From Gammaproteobacteria bacterium (lineage in GTDB: Bacteria > Pseudomonadota > Gammaproteobacteria > Arenicellales > Poriferihabitantaceae): 13,143 bases of DNA. Under the pieces are notes generated by a model. The model was given only the letters and a program-made list of their open reading frames with translations. It searched no databases and was not told the origin of the DNA. The number at the start of each line of letters is the position of its first letter. Position 1 is the stretch's first letter. Location of the stretch: the NCBI GenBank assembly GCA_009839585.1, contig VXPI01000299.1, positions 1 to 13,143 of the forward strand, written 5' to 3'. Of this stretch, positions 7,478-13,143 are shown piece after piece. A program made the translations under genes and the position numbers.

Positions 7478-8344
7478 AGGGACTTTGACACGGCAATGGA
7501 CCCGCGAAAAGTCCCGGTAGCAGCTCGATTTGAAATATCCAAAATCCGCCACAATAGCCGGTATTTACTCACAGATACTCGTGAGCAAATTCGTCGATCA
7601 TTTTGTCAATAGATTGGAGTACAAATCCGATATTGTCGGTATTGGTTACTGTTCGAGCCGCACCCCATACTCTGGCCATGCCTATGTCATGTCTCGCCTC
7701 AAGGATTCGAATAGTCAACACTTTGTGTTGACGCTGATTGCTTACCTGAAAACTTTTACATCAATTCCAAAAATGCCGTTAAAGTACGTCAAACCTGTTC
7801 GGATTATAAATCTTGGTTGCATCTGCTTCTCTATGGCTTTCCAATTTTTTCGACAATATCTATTTTTTAGCAACTGGGTATTTGTCCAAACTAGCGACAT
7901 GGCAACTTGTGGTCGTTGCCTAACCTGAGCTGTCATCGCCTGCTATCTCTTCAGCCAGTAAAGGTGTCCTGCGACAACAAGCAATACGGCCAGAATGGTG
8001 AATGGTTGGGTACTTCATGATGCCTGTCTAAAGTCTATCACCATACCACACTTAACACAGCATCCGTCCCGAACCCGCAATTCCAGGCATAAGCATGTTC
8101 CCGGTCCTTGCCCAGTTCCTATTGTGTTGTCATGAAATGCCGCCTTCCCTTTCGGGCAGGCAACTGGAAAGAGCGTGATTCGCCTGATGCGGTTTTCCTG
8201 TCATTGACGAATCGAGGGGAAATCGCACCCACCTTTCCACGCTGAAACCGGCAGAACCAATAGAACTGCAAAACAACAGGTTGTAGTGAAAAAAACCGGA
8301 ATCATTATCCATCGCCTAAATTGCCGGACATAAGAGTGGGGGAA
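7478..8344. other. Gene-poor stretch
   Basis: Open frames such as 7530-7928 plus (132 codons) show no ribosome site, no known motif and unlikely composition; minus-strand frames overlap them. The one clear structure is the palindrome at 7714-7732. This may be the remains of lost genes between the cytochrome pair and the IS-type element. Confidence 0.5.
7714..7732. repeat. Perfect 19-bp interrupted palindrome
   Basis: GTCAACAC-TTT-GTGTTGAC: eight perfect pairs with a 3-nt centre. As DNA it looks like an operator for a dimeric regulator; as RNA it would be a tight hairpin. No T run follows. The half-site GTCAACAC occurs again at 8423-8430, just inside the IS-type element. Confidence 0.45.
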
Positions 8345-8359
8345 TGCCGTGTTACGTGT
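8345..8359 (+). repeat. Left terminal inverted repeat
   Basis: TGCCGTGTTACGTGT, the exact reverse complement of 10428-10442. Identity stops on both sides of the 15 bases, which defines the ends. Confidence 0.65.
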
Positions 8360-8360
8360 G

Positions 8361-8388
8361 GCATGGTGATAGATCTAAAGTACCATGC
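8361..8388. repeat. Subterminal inverted repeat beside the left end
   Basis: GCATGGT (8361-8367) and ACCATGC (8382-8388), seven perfect pairs with a 14-bp spacer, start two bases inside the left terminal repeat. It may be an extra transposase or regulator site; no copy is seen at the right end. Confidence 0.35.
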
Positions 8389-8423
8389 TAATTGGCAGAG
8401 CGAGAATGTTGTTTTTCAATGGG

Positions 8424-8451
8424 TCAACACGGACAATAATGCTAGTATAAT
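8424..8451 (+). promoter_or_regulatory. Possible promoter of the transposase gene
   Basis: TATAAT at 8446-8451 with TCAACA (4 of 6 matches to TTGACA) at 8424-8429, spacer 16. It sits in an AT-rich leader before the transposase ORF and inside the left end of the element. Confidence 0.35.
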
Positions 8452-8537
8452 CATACATATTACTTGGATATAACATTAAAGATAGTTAAGGGAATTATAT
8501 ATTTTAGTCACATTTTATTTCCCTTTCCGGTTCGAGC

Positions 8538-9209
8538 GTGATGCAATATAGCCACATTCAAACGAGAAACAGACCGATGGCAAACACAGCACTAGTACAA
8601 CGCCTTCGCAAGGCGGCCAAGGCCGAGGGAGGGGCGTTCTCCGGGCCTGTTGAGGTTGATGAAACTTATATCGGCGGGAAACGCAAGAACATGAGCAATG
8701 CCAAGAGAAAGGCACTCAAGGACACCGGACGCGGGGCAGTCGGCAAGAGTGCGGTTGTCGGTGTCAAGGATCGCCGGACCAACAAGGCCAAGGCCAAAAG
8801 CGTCACCGCAACCGATGCGAAGACCTTGCAGGGATTCGTGACCAGGCACACAGACAAGGAAGCCACCGTATACACGGACGAAGCACGGGCCTACGAATCG
8901 CTTCCCCGTACTCACGAGGCCGTCAAGCACAGCGTAAGCGAGTATGGCCGGAATCAAGCCCACACGAACGGGATTGAATCATTCTGGGCGTTGATGAAGC
9001 GGGAATACATCGGCGTTTATGACAAGATTTCACCGAAGCATCTTGATCGCTATGTGAGCGAATTTGAACATCGCCACAACATCCGAGGAGCGGATACGGT
9101 CGATCAAATGTCCGAAGTCGTACAGGGGATGTGCGGCAAGCGTCTTACCTACAAGCACCTGATCGCAGACAACGGACTCGATTCGGGCGCGAAACCGTTG
9201 GGAGTTTAA
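8538..9209 (+). CDS. IS1595-family transposase, N-terminally truncated
   Basis: 223 residues from GTG 8538 (ATG 8541 or ATG 8577 also possible). The DDE catalytic domain is intact: D41 in GPVEVDETYIGGK, D114 in VYTDEARAY, and HTNGIESFWALMKR (142-155) with N144, E147 and K154. Family-typical stretches follow (HLDRYVSEFEHRHNIRG, about 168-184). Full-length relatives have about 90 more residues before the first catalytic Asp, holding a zinc ribbon (CPxC motifs) and a helix-turn-helix. Here only NTALVQRLRKA, like the end of that helix, remains before GGAFSGPVEVDE. No frame in 8360-8537 encodes the missing part, so an internal deletion probably joined the leader to the catalytic domain. Base composition is GC-richer than the AT-rich leader and the DUF262 operon, in line with transfer. 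Confidence 0.85.
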   Translation: MMQYSHIQTRNRPMANTALVQRLRKAAKAEGGAFSGPVEVDETYIGGKRKNMSNAKRKALKDTGRGAVGKSAVVGVKDRRTNKAKAKSVTATDAKTLQGFVTRHTDKEATVYTDEARAYESLPRTHEAVKHSVSEYGRNQAHTNGIESFWALMKREYIGVYDKISPKHLDRYVSEFEHRHNIRGADTVDQMSEVVQGMCGKRLTYKHLIADNGLDSGAKPLGV

Positions 9210-9222
9210 CTCTGGAGACTGA

Positions 9223-9471
9223 ATGATGACCGATCAACTGAAAAAAAATTTGGATGCTTTCAATGCCATGAAAGCTAAATTGGAATCTGAACATCCGGGA
9301 AGAATTGCGCTTCTTCATGATGGGAAACTGATATCCATCTACAACGATAGCGGCGATGCGTACGCTATCGGAAAGGAGAAATACGGTTTGGGGAACTTCT
9401 CGATAGAGACGATTGGAGAAAAGCCCAAGTCACTGGGGTTTTTCACTTCTTTCATTCCAGCTAACGGATAA
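9223..9471 (+). CDS. Small DUF5678-like protein, likely IS passenger
   Basis: 82 residues, cytosolic, no signal or membrane segment. GGAG (9214-9217) precedes tandem ATGs at 9223 and 9226, a good ribosome site. The centre HPGRIALLHDGKLISIYNDSGDAYAIGKEKYG (about 25-56) resembles the short beta-rich DUF5678 type of domain, and the end IGEKPKSLGFFTSFI looks conserved. I recall such small proteins encoded directly before retropepsin-like proteins, and that is the arrangement here (gap 11 bp). Function unknown; no catalytic motif is visible. It begins 13 bp after the transposase stop, so the three ORFs may share one transcript. Confidence 0.6.
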   Translation: MMTDQLKKNLDAFNAMKAKLESEHPGRIALLHDGKLISIYNDSGDAYAIGKEKYGLGNFSIETIGEKPKSLGFFTSFIPANG

Positions 9472-9482
9472 CGGAGTGGTGC

Positions 9483-9719
9483 ATGGCATCTTTTCTTGGA
9501 AAAATCACTAACCGACAAATTATTTTCGACGTTAACGTATCAATTGCTGGAGACGGCGGAACAAACCCCTACACTTTCAGCGCATTGTTGGATACGGGGG
9601 CACAAACATCAATGATTTCGGAGAAGGCAATTCGTAATGTTGGATTGACTGCCATCAACTGGATGCCGCAATCGAACAACTCGTTCTGGAAGCCCAGATC
9701 TCACCGTGTTGAAATTTGA
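9483..9719 (+). pseudogene. Retropepsin-like aspartic protease, truncated
   Basis: 78 residues from ATG 9483, preceded by GGAG at 9473-9476. The N-terminal half of a clan AA (retropepsin-type) domain is clear: strand ITNRQIIFDVNVSI, then the active-site loop ALLDTGAQTSMIS with D37 in DTGA. Retropepsins carry one DTG per chain and work as dimers, with usual lengths of 120-150 residues. The frame changes character after GLTAINWMP (residue 62) and ends 16 residues later, so the flap, the second hydrophobic-Gly motif and the dimer strand are missing. I find no continuation in the other two frames, so the 3' part was probably deleted. Activity is unlikely. Linked to the preceding small ORF as a two-gene passenger module. 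Confidence 0.65.
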
Positions 9720-9826
9720 CTCAAAATTAGGGATTATGTGCGTTCAAGATACATGGTGTCCTCAAATGACTTTCTCTCTTTGAAAATAGGGAGAGCCAGA
9801 ATTCCTGCTGTGAGGCATCTGAAACA

Positions 9827-10207
9827 TTAATTTGCGGGAGGGGTGCTTGGTTTCATGGATGAGTGTCCAATCTCCAGGAAATTCACTTCAGGATCATGCT
9901 CTAATCCTCTTTCGCTGACGAACCCCGTCTTCATTCGACCAAATATTGCCCGAGAAGCAGACATTAAAACAGAATCTTTGATTCTGTCGTCATTTGTTGC
10001 TTCAACGAAGGCTTGAAATGTCTTCAGACTCAATGCTCGATGTTGGTTAATGGTTGATTGGTGTTTTAGATCCCGACATATCCGACCGCACCAAATTGTA
10101 GCCGAAAAAAGAACAGCGATGGTCGTTTCTGTAGACTCATCAGCAAGATCAGGGGAATCGGAAGTTTCCCCCCTGGTAGTAAGTGGCATCATTTCCGAGA
10201 GCGCCAA
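9827..10207 (-). pseudogene. Remnant of an unknown membrane-anchored protein
   Basis: A minus-strand frame of 126 codons whose C-terminal two thirds looks like genuine protein: a hydrophobic stretch ETTIAVLFSATIWCGRICRDL (about 26-46), then HQSTINQHRALSLKTFQAFVEATNDDRIKDSVLMSASRAIFG. That pattern resembles the end of bacterial proteins of unknown function with a membrane helix followed by a helical domain. The N-terminus looks out of frame. Another minus-strand frame upstream (10238 down to 10149) reads HEFKWLRDKIIGALGNDATYY before a stop, so the gene may have continued there before a frameshift. Its orientation opposes the IS ORFs. It is either a decayed passenger or older DNA trapped between the repeats. 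Confidence 0.4.
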
Positions 10208-10427
10208 TTATCTTATCCCGTAACCACTTGAACTCATGCCTCCAATGGAGTACTTTCAATAATATGCATAGCCGAACCCGAATGTCTCACATGTGCTGAA
10301 CCCCCACACGGTCTTGCTTTTTGGACTTTGACTGGCAATAAATACGATGGATATCCAAGAAACCACGAGTAGCCTGCGTCAGCTCACAGCACATGTTTGC
10401 AGTAAAATTCTGGCTTGAACTTGTGAT

Positions 10428-10442
10428 ACACGTAACACGGCA
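10428..10442 (-). repeat. Right terminal inverted repeat
   Basis: ACACGTAACACGGCA, the exact reverse complement of 8345-8359. It ends 29 bp before the start codon of the DUF262 gene. Confidence 0.65.
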
Positions 10443-10471
10443 ATTTAGCCGAGGTCAGAAAGTCTGAAATT

Positions 10472-11602
10472 GTGAACGATCAGCTGGAAACTGAACTGGA
10501 AGAAGAGCTGGAGATCTCCTTGTCCGAGGATGACTCCGAGTTCCTTGACCAGATCATGGAACCCTTTAACCCTTCAGAAATTGATATTGTCGTTGAACCA
10601 AAGTCGCTGGATGCACTGATTGAGCGCATCCAGCACAATGAGATTGACATGAATACTGATTTTCAGCGACATGCTGATCTGTGGGACAATCGAAAAATGA
10701 GCAGGCTAATCGAGTCAATATTGATACGGTTCCCACTGCCGGCTTTCTATTTTGATGCTTCAGAAGATCATAATTGGTTAATTGTTGATGGTCTGCAAAG
10801 GCTTTCGGCAATTCGCAAATTTGTCATTGACAAAAGGCTGAAATTAAGCGGCTTGGAATTCCTGACGGATTTGAATGGCACAACATATGACAATCTGCAC
10901 CGTACTTACCAGCGACGCATTAAAGAATGCCCCATCAATGTGTATATGATCAAACCGGGAACGCCTGTTGACGTCAAGTATTCAGTATTCAGGAGGATTA
11001 ATACTGGGGGACTGATCCTGAACAATCAGGAAATCCGCAATGCTCTTGCAAAGCCTGCCGATAGAAAGCTTCTGCAGGAAGTCGCTGGAGATACCCGTTC
11101 TACTGAGATGCTGGGAGACTTGTCGAAAAGGATGCGCGATCAGGAATTGGTTTTGCGATTCTGGGCATTTCATCAATTTGATTATTTGGATCAAGGCAAC
11201 AAAAAGGAATTGGCTTCTTTTTTGGACAAGGCTATGGATCAAATTAAGGAGAGCGATAAAGAATATCGGTCGCACTTTAAAGAAACCTACTTCAAGGCAT
11301 TGAAGCGTTGCCGAGAATTGCTGGGGCCTTCCGGATTCCAGAAAAATCCTTATCCTGACTCAGCAAAGCGTTCAATTAACTCAACGCTTTTTGAGGTGTG
11401 GATGGTAGAAATGGCTAAGCTGAGTGATGACCAATACGTGAAAGCAAGAAACAAAAAACAACTGTTTTCAGACAAGAATCAATCACTGCTTGCTGATCGT
11501 GAATTTATTGACGCAATTACCTATTCTACCCAGATAAAAGCACATGTTGAAATTAGATATTTTAAAGTGCGAGAGCTAATTGCGGAGGTACTGAATGATT
11601 GA
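10472..11602 (+). CDS. DUF262 (ParB/Srx-fold) protein, defence-type
   Basis: 376 residues from GTG 10472; GAGG at 10451-10454 is rather far upstream, so the start is not certain. An acidic N-terminus (ETELEEELEISLSEDD) is followed by the DUF262 domain at about 42-195: DFQRHADLWDNRKMSRLIESILIRFPLP (63-90), DGLQRL (106-111) and VFRRINTGGLILNNQEIRNAL (172-192). The DGxQR motif is the nucleotide-binding or hydrolysing signature seen in GmrS and SspE-like restriction proteins. The C-terminal half (about 195-376) is helical and shows no DUF1524/HNH nuclease, so any nuclease would have to be elsewhere. It overlaps the ATPase gene by 8 bp, which suggests one operon. The IS-type right end just upstream may have replaced its promoter. 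Likely role: a sensor or NTP-driven subunit of an anti-phage system (inferred). Confidence 0.85.
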   Translation: MNDQLETELEEELEISLSEDDSEFLDQIMEPFNPSEIDIVVEPKSLDALIERIQHNEIDMNTDFQRHADLWDNRKMSRLIESILIRFPLPAFYFDASEDHNWLIVDGLQRLSAIRKFVIDKRLKLSGLEFLTDLNGTTYDNLHRTYQRRIKECPINVYMIKPGTPVDVKYSVFRRINTGGLILNNQEIRNALAKPADRKLLQEVAGDTRSTEMLGDLSKRMRDQELVLRFWAFHQFDYLDQGNKKELASFLDKAMDQIKESDKEYRSHFKETYFKALKRCRELLGPSGFQKNPYPDSAKRSINSTLFEVWMVEMAKLSDDQYVKARNKKQLFSDKNQSLLADREFIDAITYSTQIKAHVEIRYFKVRELIAEVLND

Positions 11603-12704
11603 ATTCATCAACATCAAAAACTTCAAAACCTTGTTGAATGCCAGCTTTCCTCTCGGGGCCCTGAATTTATTTTCAGGCCTCAATGGAATGGGCAAGTCGA
11701 CTTTGATACAGAGCTTGTTGTTGCTCAGACAGTCGCATGAGCGTAATACCCTCAGGAACAAGGGGTTGTTGTTAAATGGTGATTACGTCAATCTCGGTAC
11801 TGGCAAAGATGCGCTTTCAAGCTTCAGTGAACAGGAAGAAATTGTCTTTACCGTGAAGTGGGATGATATGGATCAACCCGTTTGTTACGAATTTGGTTAT
11901 CAACATGATTCGGACCTGTTACCGTTACGCAAATCGGAAATGGAAGACCATCCAGAAGCCTTAAGCCTGTTTAACTCCAATTTCCAGTACCTCAGTGCTG
12001 ACAGGCTGGGACCACAAAGCCATCACCAGCTATCGGAATTCCACATTCGTGCCTTGAACTCGTTAGGTCATCATGGTGAATTTGCCGTACATTTCATTGC
12101 AGTAAATGGTGCAAATATACTTGCGATAGAAGCTTTAAGGCACCCAAAAGCAGTGTCTGATACTCTGCTGGCAAATCTTGAAGCCTGGATGTCGGAGATT
12201 ACGCCTGGCCTAAAAATCAAGGCGGTAGCACAGCCTCAGTCTAATTCAGCAAGTCTTGGCTATTACTTTAAGCAGGGCAAGGAAACAACTGAAGAGTTTA
12301 AGCCCCAGAATATAGGCTTTGGTATCAGTTATGTCCTGCCAGTTGTTGCAAGCATATTAAGTTCTGATAAAGGTGATTTGCTTATTATTGAAAATCCGGA
12401 ATCGCATTTGCACCCTGCCGGACAAGCACTTATGGGCAGATTGTGCGCGATAGCGGCGAAAAATGGAGTGCAGATGATCGTTGAATCTCATTCTGATCAC
12501 CTGTTGAATGGTATCCGTATTGCGGTGAAACAGCAGAATATTGATATCAGTGATGTAAAAATATTTTTCTTGCAGCGCGACGTCCATAGTCAGGTACATG
12601 CTTCCGAAGTGATATACCCAAACATTGATCAAAAGGGGCGTATTGATTATTGGCCAGATGGTTTTTTTGACCAATGGGACAAAAATCTGGATCAGCTGAT
12701 ATGA
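11595..12704 (+). CDS. SMC/ABC-like AAA ATPase with DUF3696 C-terminus
   Basis: 369 residues. Walker A GLNGMGKST (28-36), a YLSADRLGPQ stretch (132-141) usual in this ATPase group, a signature-like NIGFGISYVLPV (239-250), Walker B DLLIIENPESHLHP (261-274) and the H-loop VESHSDHLLNGIR (296-308). The C-terminal segment GRIDYWPDGFFDQWDKNLDQL (348-368) matches the short DUF3696 domain. There is no long coiled coil between the Walker motifs, unlike RecF/SMC, and no TOPRIM, unlike OLD nucleases (GajA). Its ATG lies inside the end of the DUF262 gene, and its own stop overlaps the next ATG (ATGA). Expected to bind and hydrolyse ATP as a dimer and to work with its two operon partners. ATPase assignment is very sure; the biological role is inferred. 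Confidence 0.9.
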   Translation: MIEFINIKNFKTLLNASFPLGALNLFSGLNGMGKSTLIQSLLLLRQSHERNTLRNKGLLLNGDYVNLGTGKDALSSFSEQEEIVFTVKWDDMDQPVCYEFGYQHDSDLLPLRKSEMEDHPEALSLFNSNFQYLSADRLGPQSHHQLSEFHIRALNSLGHHGEFAVHFIAVNGANILAIEALRHPKAVSDTLLANLEAWMSEITPGLKIKAVAQPQSNSASLGYYFKQGKETTEEFKPQNIGFGISYVLPVVASILSSDKGDLLIIENPESHLHPAGQALMGRLCAIAAKNGVQMIVESHSDHLLNGIRIAVKQQNIDISDVKIFFLQRDVHSQVHASEVIYPNIDQKGRIDYWPDGFFDQWDKNLDQLI

Positions 12705-13143
12705 GCAATGGAATTGTCCTGAATCATCATTCTCTACCCTTCACATGCAAGGATGAAGCAGACATAGGATTATTGGTTTTCTTCAATGTGCTCAAAGTGT
12801 GCCGCAAGTCCGGATTAAAAGTTCTGGTTATTGATGAATATCAAGACAAGTCGCTCATGAGCCTCGAGTTGTCTGATGGATACTTTATACGCGACTGGTA
12901 TGCCTCAGCTAACAAAAGTGCCGAACTCATTGACCATTGTCGGTTTTTAAAATCTCTCGAAACCCGACAGCCGCTCTTCGAGACCGTTGATCTTGCAAAT
13001 GTTGTTGACACTCTTGAGGTGGGGCTTCCTAGCGAGTGTTCCGGCAAACCTGTTTTGTTGGCAGCGTTTTATTTTGATACCTTTCTTGCAAGCTTCACTG
13101 CCTTGTCTATTTGGACGAATCCTCATGTTAAAGTGTGGGTTTT
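12701..13143 (+). CDS. Unrecognised third operon protein (3' end outside window)
   Basis: ATG 12701 overlaps the ATPase stop as ATGA, and the frame stays open to the last base (147 complete codons). The visible part begins MSNGIVLNHHSLPFTC and contains DEADIGLLVFFNVLKVCRKSGLKVLVIDEYQD, GYFIRDWYASANKSAELIDHCRFLKSLETRQPLFET and LPSECSGKPVLLAAFYFDTFLASFTALSIWTNPHVK. It has no signal peptide or clear membrane helix. I do not recognise a family or a catalytic motif in this part. It could be the effector or a specificity subunit of the DUF262-ATPase system. Small-protein status is excluded, because the frame runs past 147 codons. Confidence 0.75.
   Translation, partial: MSNGIVLNHHSLPFTCKDEADIGLLVFFNVLKVCRKSGLKVLVIDEYQDKSLMSLELSDGYFIRDWYASANKSAELIDHCRFLKSLETRQPLFETVDLANVVDTLEVGLPSECSGKPVLLAAFYFDTFLASFTALSIWTNPHVKVWV

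Larger units (their letters stand above)
8345..10442 (+). mobile_element. IS1595-type element with passenger ORFs, degraded
   Basis: Bounded by a perfect 15-bp inverted repeat: TGCCGTGTTACGTGT at 8345-8359 and its reverse complement at 10428-10442. Inside are an IS1595-family transposase lacking its N-terminus, a small ORF, a truncated retropepsin ORF, and an antisense gene remnant. IS1595 elements are known to carry passenger genes and to make 8-bp target duplications. Here the 8-bp flanks (TGGGGGAA and ATTTAGCC) do not match. Either the ends were rearranged, the target copies decayed, or the true boundary differs slightly. The length (2098 bp) fits a passenger-carrying member rather than a minimal IS. 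The transposase is probably inactive unless helped in trans. Confidence 0.6.

Noticed and set aside
7530..7928. 132-codon plus-strand ORF
   Set aside because: Contains the palindrome 7714-7732, has no ribosome site and no motif; probably chance in a gene-free stretch.
7940..8016. Minus-strand hydrophobic peptide (QPFTILAVLLVVAGHLYWLKR), possible small membrane protein
   Set aside because: A stop codon lies just upstream in frame and no start codon is present; too short to support.
10328..10357. TTGACT with a possible -10 (TATCCA) before the DUF262 gene
   Set aside because: The -10 matches only half of the consensus and lies about 115 bp from the start codon, inside the element; too weak to list.
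8337..10450. 8-bp target duplication flanking the element
   Set aside because: TGGGGGAA and ATTTAGCC do not match, so no duplication can be claimed.

Overview
The window looks like a chromosomal segment of a Gram-negative proteobacterium, probably a gammaproteobacterium. This rests on a Cpx-type envelope-stress operon (Spy/CpxP-like protein, OmpR-class regulator, CpxA-like kinase) and on a membrane cytochrome b561 paired with a periplasmic cytochrome c'. No rRNA, tRNA or CRISPR was recognised, and I cannot name a genus. Ordinary housekeeping DNA in the middle (about 3.4-7.4 kb) is flanked on both sides by accessory, partly decayed DNA.

Layout. 1-735: the 3' part of a DUF4143-type ATPase gene, ending in a stem-loop. 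1242-2736: a Fic adenylyltransferase gene broken by a frameshift, behind a tandem operator-like repeat. 2737-3399: nothing convincing except a tiny ORF coupled to the fic stop codon. 3400-6150: a CpxR-box-like direct repeat, then the one-direction operon cpxP-like, response regulator, sensor kinase, with overlapping gene ends. 6168-7378 (minus strand): cytochrome c' followed by cytochrome b561, convergent with the kinase gene. 7379-8344: a gene-poor stretch with one striking 19-bp palindrome.

8345-10442 is bounded by a perfect 15-bp inverted repeat. It encloses an N-terminally shortened IS1595-family transposase, a small conserved-looking ORF, a truncated retropepsin-like protease ORF and a decayed minus-strand gene. 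I read it as an IS1595-type element with passenger genes that has since decayed. Its right end lies 29 bp before the next gene.

10472-13143 (running off the window): three tightly overlapping genes, namely a DUF262 (ParB/Srx-fold, DGxQR) protein, an SMC/ABC-like ATPase with a DUF3696-type C-terminus, and an unrecognised third protein cut by the window edge. This has the architecture of an anti-phage defence operon and is the most interesting system here. From memory the DUF262 + DUF3696 pairing resembles the reported Menshen system, but I could not check this.

Working together: the Cpx-like operon probably senses misfolded or metal-stressed periplasm and controls itself through the repeat upstream. 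The two cytochromes probably pass electrons between the membrane and the periplasm. The flanks (DUF4143, Fic, IS1595, DUF262/ATPase) are typical of a defence/toxin-rich genomic island.
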